Positions 50,958-59,900 of a stretch of 64,000 nt of DNA are shown here, in pieces (position 1 is the stretch's first letter; each line of letters begins with the position of its first letter). A program made the position numbers and the translations under genes. The stretch is from Bugulina stolonifera. Taxonomy: Eukaryota > Bryozoa > Gymnolaemata > Cheilostomatida > Bugulidae. Location of the stretch: NCBI GenBank assembly GCA_935421135.1, contig OW285194.1, forward strand, positions 15,089,376-15,153,375. Direction: 5' to 3'. Under the pieces are notes generated by a model. That model was not told where the DNA came from and did no database searches. It worked only from the letters and a program-made list of their open reading frames with translations.

Positions 50958-53900
50958 TGGTGGTGGCGGCGGTGGTGGTGGTGGCGGTGGTGGCGGCGGC
51001 GGCGGTGGCGGCGACGGTGGTGAGGGCGGTGGTGGTGGCGGCGGCGGCGGCGGTGGTGAGGGCGGCGGTGGCGGCGGCGGCGACGGCGGTGGCGCGGACG
51101 GGACGAGGGCGGTGGCGGGGAGGAGGGAGGAGTGGGAGGTGGGGGAGGGGGAGGGGAGGAGGGTGGGAAGGAGGAAGGGAAGGGGTCGTGGCCGGGTTCG
51201 GGGTCAAGTGTGCAAATGTTTTTTCGACCAATCAGAAGGGGGGATTTTGGGGTGACCTTGGCAAGGTCGTGTGCAAAATTTTTGTGCTCTTCTGTGATTG
51301 GTTGAAATCGGAAATACCGGCTTGTGATTGGTTGAAAACAGGGGTCAATGAGTGCGTGTCTGTCTAGAAGTGCACTGACTATACTACTAATGTCAAGTCT
51401 CACACAGACCTTGAGAAACAGAAAGTCGGAGAGAAGATTGTCTATCTGTGTGCTGATGGTATGATAGACTATAGAAATAGAAGAGCTGTGGTAGAGATAG
51501 AATGTCTACCTGACCTTACCTGGTCAGCACCTCCTGCAAACTGTTCAGGTAGTCATAAAACTACATGTACTATATCTATTGTAATACAGCATAGTTCATT
51601 CCCTGACAACAGTACCTGCATTTCATAGTGTATTGTTCACATTCCTAGACATAGTCTGTGGAGACCCTGGGGAGGTTCAGTATACGACTCGATCTGCTGC
51701 TGGATATGGTTTCAGAGATACTGTAAGTCCTCTAACCTTCTCTTAAACCACTACTGTCGCACCATTCAATATTTTCAAATAATGTTGTTCATCCTTTTTC
51801 ATTAAGATTGATGTGTTGTTTGTGTTTGGTATCCTAGCTGCTGCCAAGAAACTGCTGTTTTGATATTGGCTAATTTCACCTTCAATCAGCCTATGTTGGG
51901 AATTTTGGAAGCACTCAAGCAGTCAATATAAAGCAGTGCTACAGAGATAGCCATAGGACTTGCAATGCATTGCGTTGTTTTTTGTGGGCATGACTCTAAC
52001 TTACTTATTCATCACTGTGCACAAGAGTTATTTATAGAATGACAGTTAGTGTTGGCTCAATAAGATTACTGGGCTATTTGATGTTAGTAGCTTACCTATG
52101 TACATAAGTTACAAGTATAGACTTAGGACAGGCATAGCCATAGGAACTTAACAGGTCTCAATGCTGAATGGAGGTCATAATAGCCAATATTCAAATGAGT
52201 TTATCTTGGCTGCCACTAGGTTTACAGAGACAAACAGCACATCAATCTTGATGAAATAAGATGACCAGTATTCTTTGCAAATATTGAATGGTGAGACAGT
52301 AGTGGTTTAAAGACAGATGGTTTGTTTGAGTAGCTTAATCTCATTGGTCAAAGCTCGGAGTACATAGTCATGCAACTATAACACTTACTGTACATGTATA
52401 TACCATAATTTTGATAGTAGGTTTCTCAAGGTACATGTATATCTTTACTATTACGTAGCATGTTATAATAAGGAGTGCTACATCATGTAGAATGTGAAGG
52501 TTTTTAATTGGCTAACCACCGGAACTTCATCCAATCATAGTCTGTATAACTAATATCCCTGAGAGAAGAGCAGCAGTTGACAGTTATCATTGAATGAACA
52601 TGTATGTTTTCAGGTAACATACACATGCCTGTACGGATACGTCTTGCCTGGAACGTCTAATATAACTTCACACACGTTAACCTGTCTAGAGGATGCATGG
52701 TGGGATAAAGCCCCAGTAGCATGTACTGCAGCCTTACCATACGTAAGATGTAGTATATCACCACTATCTTTAGCAACATGCATAACATTATGTAAGATAC
52801 ATTGTAGGTATATCTTATATACATGTAGACATGGGACTGAATAGCAAAGAATGTAGCTTAGAATATTACGTGAGTGGTGTTCAGTGTCTAACCTGCCACT
52901 ACCTCACTATTCCGTGGTGCTGAGGGCACTAGTGTACTCTGTGTAATGTATTATACCACTTAGATACTCTTGTCCTGGGCATTGCATGTATTAGCCTGTG
53001 TACCCAAAAAGATAAAAATACTGTGTAATGCGCTCCTTGCAGCACTCCCTCCAGATTGTTAGCGTCATGAACTATTCGGTAGAGATTTCATTCATCCAAT
53101 CAACTGGTTACTCAGAAGTCACAGTTAGTTATACCATCATAGCTGAGGGTGAGTTGTAACAGAGACATTGTTAACTGCCTCTGCTTAGGAGTCTGTATAC
53201 ACATGTATATAATGCAGTGTATGATATAAACACATGTACATAATGCAGTGTATGATATAAACACATGTATATAATGCAGTGTATGATATAACACATGTAT
53301 ATAATGCAGTGTATGATATAAACACATGTATATAATGTAGTGTGTGATATAAACACATGTATATAATGTAGTGTATGATATAAACACATGCTCTGCTGAA
53401 GTGAGTAAGACCAAACTGTGGCTCTACAACTAAGTAATATTTGTTAGTAGGATAACTGTTTATATACATTATATTTAAAAGTATCCACAAATGATCACTA
53501 CTTATCAATAGAACTTCTTGTACACTTGAATACTCTTACTTTGCACTTCACCTGGTAGTGTACTCTTTATTAATATCATGCTCACTCTGTCCACAGATAC
53601 CAAATCTCTCCTACTTTACTCTCCATAGGTTCTAGACAACTTCGCTATCAAGTTAGGAATCACACGGCATCCAAATCATTCAATGTTACAACTACTGGTG
53701 TAGTCACACAAACACTAGATCTGATCACGGGCTATACATATAACATATCTGTGAGTAAGTTTAGCCTCAGCTTTTGCAAATACACATGTGAGTTGTGACC
53801 CTACAAAGACTCTAAGACTGCGCTAATATAGCAACCTGATGTCTGTGCTAGCCCTGCACCTACCTCCAAAAGGGTAGACCAGTCTCCTAGGATAGATACA

Positions 53901-56900
53901 TGTATCTTAATTTTTGATAAAGTGTATACATTTAGGTGCGGTAAATTGATATTTTCTGCTTATAGCAGCATTATCTTACCTCACTGGTAACTAACTGCTG
54001 TCCTGCAACGAGATTGATCTGTTAGGTAGCCATACATTCCTATATTCGATGGTATAATTGTTAGGTAGCCATGCATTCCTATATTCCATGGTATAACTGT
54101 TAGGTAGCCATACATTCCTATATTCCATGGTATATCTGTTAGGTAGCCATACATTCCTGTATTCGATGGTATAATTGTTAGGTAGCCATGCATTCCTATA
54201 TTCCATGGTATATCTGTTAGGTAGCCATCAGGGGCGGATCCAGGGGTGGTGCAAGTGGTGCATTTGCACCACTGAAAATTTCAGAAAAAAAAAAAAATTT
54301 TTTTTTTCATTTTTTTTATTTTTTTTTTTTTATTAATTATTTTTGCTAATTATTCAAATGTGTGTGTCAACTTCGCACAAAAATATATTTTTGTAATGCA
54401 TAGGGGTTCAAAAACATGTGATATGTTATCATATTTCTTGATCCATGTAAACATTCCAACCATTTTTGCCATTTACATTTAAGTGGAGTTGAATGAGCTG
54501 CATTGTCAAATCTTAGTCACAAGAAACTTTTTATATATTCTATTTATTTCTAGGCCGGCCCATAGAATAGATAAAAAGATAAATATTTTTATTCAGTTTG
54601 CTTATATAATTACATGATGTATTTACTGTTCATTGAATATATATATTATTGATTATCATTTATGTTTTGCTTTAAAACAAAACAATTATACAATGTACAT
54701 GTAGGTTAGTTACTACTATTCAACCTAACTCAACTTACCACCAACTCATTTAACTGAATGAACTGAACTGGCTCTTAGGTCCTCCTGGGCCCACAGATGC
54801 CAGAATTTTGCTTGGCGGCCGGGGCGCTGCCCCGGACCCCGTTGGGGGCTTACAGTTAAGTTATAGCTTACAGTACAGTTATAGTTACAGTTAAGGGTGA
54901 AGTTAAGCTAATGCCGAGCCCCTACACCAAATTCTTAGGCATAGTCATAGATCACAAACTGTCTTTTTCAGAGCATATATCACAAATAAAGAACAAATGC
55001 AATAGCAGACTCTTCCTAATGAGGAAACTCAAAATTTTAGGTCTAGGTAACAGTGGACTAACTACCTTCTATATCACTAACATCCGATCGGTTATCTGCT
55101 ACGCTGCACCAGCATGGTTTAGCCTCCTCTCGAATCATGACAAAATGAAGCTGGAATCGATCCAGAGAGCGGCTACCAAAGTGATACTACCAGATAAGGA
55201 ATACGCCGACAGATTAAAAACTTTAGATATGCCTTCACTAACTGATTTTTTATTTAAACTATGTGCCAACCATTTTAAGTTCATCTGGGAAGAAACAACA
55301 CACCCGCTTCATAAAAGACTACCTCTAACCTCCAAATATAGCTCCATCAGAACATCTACCAGGACAAATATTCCTTTTTATCTAAAAAAATGTCGAACCG
55401 AGAAAAGATCAAACAGTTTTTTTAATTATTTTACTATATTTTATAATAACAATTTTATGTACAAAAGTTGATCTATTTTTAATTTTTATTGTAAACATTT
55501 CATTTCTGACCGATTGCGGTACTTTTGAGTGTAGATAAAAATAAAATGCTAAAAAAAAAATACTTACAGCACCCCCCAAATCCCCAGCTGGAAGGAACAC
55601 TGCAATGCGGTGTGACAGGGCACATGAAAACTGAAGTTTTACCTTAAAAAGCCCCACTATCAATTTTGCACCACCCTTACTCCATTCCTGGATCCGCCAC
55701 TGGCCATACATTCCTATATTCGATGGTATATCTGTTAGGTAGCCATACATTCCTATATTCGATGGTATATCTGTTAGGTAGCCATGCATTCCTATATTCG
55801 ATGGTATAATTGTAGCTAATATCAAAAGCTCTCCAGTCTGGCAAAGAAAAGTTCCTTCAGCCAATCACAGACACTCCTCTCTACATTGCAAGCATCCAGC
55901 CTCAGGTTTACTATGGTCTGTCAGTTAACCACAGCATCCCAGAACTTAAGTGAGTTTATACTAAAATACTCCATCATAGTCTATTCTGATTATAACCAAG
56001 CATTCTCTGTTTGATCTCCCTATATAGCTGTTCACACATGACCTTCAATACAAACTGAATTAGCCTATTTTCTTGCAGATAGCCTAGTTTCTTGCAGATA
56101 GCCTAGTTTCTTGCAGATAGATCGATGTAGAATATTAGAAGGATTACAAGCAGAATATCATTCTGGTAGTTTCTCTCTTTGTATCTGGTATATCTCATGG
56201 CATTGTTCTGGTTCCAGAAATGATCTAGATGTACTGTTGGCCTTACCGTTTGACATTTTAAATGGTGAAATAAAGGCATTCTCTATAATAGTGTGTGATA
56301 TGATCAATTATCTACCAAAGGTTTACTATGACAAAAAGCTTGAGGGAAAACTATCTAACTATTCCTCGGTATGTACATGTAACTGGGTTGTGTTACGTAC
56401 ATGTGTTATGAACAATATATTAGTTGTAATAGATTAGCAAAAAATTATAGGATAACATGAATATCATTCCTGCTACTATTACTGTGTGATGGAAGTAAAT
56501 GTAAGCATGACTATTATGGTGCTTCCTGGCAGCAGTGTGTTACCTAGCAATAACTAGTTATCATATTTTAAAAATTAAGAACCACTTTTCACTAATGAAG
56601 TACTGTTAAGCATGGAAATTTTCTTGTAAGGTAGGGCTCAGTCGGTGAGGGGACGATTTTGAAAAATCCTGATTTTTGCAGGCCGTGAGTGAAAGCGATT
56701 ACATATGGGGCTGTTACCAGACAATGCCGCCCTGCCCTACTGAAGACTATGACAACTGTAAAGGAATAGCGAGACTGAGGACTGGGTTTGTGAAGTACTA
56801 CGAGATCCAGAGGTTAAGATACTCCCTCGGCACAGAGCAGTGAGTTCATAGTATACTGATCTCTCCAGGTATTATTTTTGTGGGTTGAATTTAACAAGAT

Positions 56901-59900
56901 ATTTTAATCGAATGCTAGTGATGTGTATAGCAAACATAAGTCGGATAAAAACAAGATGAATCTCTGACGTCATCATCAGGATCCTTACTCATAAATGATG
57001 CAGTTAGAAATTAGAATCAACATATGAAAATTGATATTTTCAATACTTTCTCACCTAATCCACCGCGGTATGAAATGGGCTCGGGGTCCTGCACCTAGCT
57101 AAGGGCCCGTCCTCTGCAGCAGGAACCCATCTTTTGATCTCCTCTTGGACTGTTCAACCACCTCTGTCTTCCTCTCTTTCCTTGTACTCCTTGCCATACA
57201 CTAATTTTAGTTGTCAATAATGCTTTCTAGTGGTATACCACTGGCAATTGTCTTATCATAGATGTGATGATCCCACTGCTCGGAATACCTACTGTAACGG
57301 ACCTCTAAAGTCAATGTCTACTTTCTGTGTTAAACTCAGAACATATGGTGATGATGATTATTTTGACTCCCCTTGTTCACAACCCGTCACTACTAGTAAG
57401 TACAATCATATCTCTCCATATACATAATTATCTATCATACAATCCGTCAACACTAGTAAGTACAACCATATCACTCCAAATACATAATTATCTATCATAC
57501 AATCCGTCACTACTAGTAAGTACAACCATATCACTCCAAATACATAATTATCTATCATACAATCCGTCACTACTAGTAAGTATTGCAGTACTAGTCCTCT
57601 TTCTTCAGAAATTTGGTTTAAAAGTTGGTTGAACCTATTCGCATCTAGTAATAATAATAATCATCACATTACAGATTTTAGTAGTCATAGTTCATAATCA
57701 TAATTTGTCGTATATTTTAAGGGCCAAAGTTTAAGCTCAGTCTTCTCTCCTCCCTATTTATTCCTGTAACACTAGTGGTGATGTTGGTGTTAGTTGGGGA
57801 GGTCTGTAGAAGTCAATGTTACAGTAAAGAGATCAGTGAATTGCACAAAACAACACAGTTCTATCACTTCACTCACCAACAAGTGAGTCTATATCTTCAC
57901 ATTTCATAGTAATTAAATACAATCCATTAATTTCAATATTACATACACTTGTCTGCCAATTTTATAGCTGGACACTTCCTGCCTATCAAGTTCTGAAATC
58001 TTAACATCTTGTGAAGGATTGTTATGGTCAGGACAGTCGTCAGTCGTCAAGGTCTTCGACCTTGCTTCCCGAGCTTCCTGCTAGGTCGGAGCATACTCTC
58101 TTAAAGTTGGTTTTCACTCAGCAGGTCCTACCTCCAGGCTACCTGGAGCTAGCCTGGAGGTGGCCTGGAGTCAACGTGGTTTCCACTTCACAGGCTTTGC
58201 CTTCCCAGCTACAGCAAGATGCCTACAGGGGATCTGCAGTGGACCTGCAGTAGACCCGGAAGGCACCTGGAGACATGTGTTTTTACTCAATACGTGTAAT
58301 AAACAAAGTAATAAAAGTGCTGTTATTATTCAATTACTTTACAACCGGTGGGTGGCCGCAGGTCGTGGTATCCATTCTCCAGGCACAGCCTGCGGTCGAT
58401 GATTAGCCGCCGGTAATTTGAAATTTTTCAACTTACCGGCGGTCAGCTACAGGTTTAACGGTCTTCTAGTGGCTTTGGTTTCTACACCGCAGGCCTTATT
58501 CTACCAGTCAGCCGGCGGTCAAAAACCGTCTAACTGGAAACCAAGCTTTAGTATAGCAAACAAGCATTGATTCGGGACCACATGGGTCGTCTTGAGTAGT
58601 CATTGAACTACTAGTACCTGTTGATCTTTCATGTAATGAGAGGACCTAGCGCCACTCATAGGTTTTTCATTTTGGACAAGGAGTCGTCTTAGGACGACAT
58701 ACACAACCCCCCAAAAACCATTACAGTATATTTATCACAGCAGTGAGAAAGCAAACTGTGTTACAGTGTGTTACAGTGTGTTACAGTGTGTCACAGCATG
58801 TCATAGTATGCCACTCACATCATGTCACAGTGTCACAGCATGTCACGGTGTGTCACCGCTTGTCCCAGCGTGTCACAGCATATCACAGTGTGCCATAGCA
58901 TGTCACAGTGTGTCACAACAAATAACAGTGTGCCATAGCTTGGTATACATGTGTGATCTAGCGCTCGACCTGCTTGGGCTGAATGTTATAAACTTCATCT
59001 TAAAATAATATTGTAGAAGTTTGATCTGTTGTCTCGAGAAGAGAGGTCTAGGCTGCTACCCTGGACCATGTATGATGATTATATAATAGAGGTAAAAGAC
59101 GATGGCCTCGCAGAAGGTATGACAACTTTCTAATCTTAGAATATCTTGTGGAAGACTTGCTAGTTTCAGTACTCCAGCAGTACTCCAGCTTGACTTGAAA
59201 GGTTTTGAATTTATAAATTTTATCAATGGCTGTATCAATTAAGTAATTGCTGTCTTCAATACCCAGACTGTAAACCCTGGCTATTTTTTCTAGGTACAGA
59301 TGGACAGATGCTAGCCCAGTATAAACTGATGGATGGTCAGTCCAAAGATTCCAAGTAAGTATTTTTAATGACAGAGTAGATGTTAACCTACTTATTCAGA
59401 GTTTACATTGGATACACTCATACAAACAAGATGAAGATTATAATGTTAATTACTAATTACCCTCAAAAGAATTGGAAATAGTTCCCCAAAACATCCATAT
59501 ATTTATTAATCTTATTGTTGGCAAAGTTAAGTAACAGACATTGGGCTGGCAATGAATACCAACTGCAGTTGAGCAGTACAGCATTTAGCTTTTGTGGCTC
59601 CAAAATGCCTCATGCTGTGGGAATGATTAAATTGTTAGATTTTAAAGTAAAAGTTAAGAATTCAACCAAGTTCAATATTCTAACACTTTACAAAGTTTCA
59701 GTGGAAACATCATGTGAGATTTAATGCGTATGCAGCTGATGGAACATGGATATTGAGCTTTCTTTCCCATGGTCGAAACTTATAGGCTTGTTCTAGTTGT
59801 CAAACTACTTTTCTTTAACCGTCAAAACTAGGGTTCTAGCAGTTGCGTTTGACCTAGCTTTATTGATATTATACTACATAGTATAAGATTTATGCATGTG

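Larger units (their letters stand above)
41826..51388. mobile_element. 9.6-kb element with ~1.24-kb TIRs, 6-bp TSD and two cargo genes
   Basis: Terminal inverted repeats start AGTAGTATAGTCAGTGCAC at 41826 and end with the complement at 51388. AATGTC is duplicated at 41820-41825 and 51389-51394. The TIRs span about 41826-43064 and 50104-51388. The outer part seems identical (its translated frames of 213, 173 and 139 codons match exactly); the inner part is diverged and the right copy has an extra ~37-bp duplication. The interior encodes an IkB-like ankyrin protein (-) and an unknown Cys/His-rich protein (+). The 6-bp TSD, long TIRs and AG ends fit Polinton/Maverick. However, no polymerase B, integrase, capsid or ATPase frame is visible, so it is either a non-autonomous relative or a different class. 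Confidence 0.85.
41788..51548 (+). pseudogene. receptor sushi exon interrupted by the 9.6-kb element
   Basis: The exon starts at 41788 after TTTCCAG and reads a CCP start (DCNPPTPSF) to the TSD at 41825. Coding resumes at 51395 and continues with LCADG, then ECLPDLTWSAPPANC, to the GTAGTC donor at 51548. Left and right parts sum to 192 nt in phase 1-1 when one TSD copy and the element are not counted, matching the other sushi exons. As present, the frame runs into the inverted repeat and stops at 42557. A transcript of this allele would therefore be truncated unless the element were spliced out or absent. Confidence 0.88.
54020..55810 (+). repeat. 39-bp minisatellite split by a DNA transposon
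   Basis: Unit GTTAGGTAGCCATACATTCC plus TATATTCGATGGTATAATT. There are about five copies before 54228 and about three after 55703, so the transposon landed inside the array. Confidence 0.92.

Noticed and set aside
41826..51388. CRISPR, prophage or bacterial island interpretation
   Set aside because: Introns, TATA-like motifs and host exon context show a eukaryotic element; the tandem arrays lack the regular repeat-spacer pattern of CRISPR.
53112..53508. Three minus-strand frames rich in Tyr/His/Cys
   Set aside because: Periodic translation of the 31-bp minisatellite.
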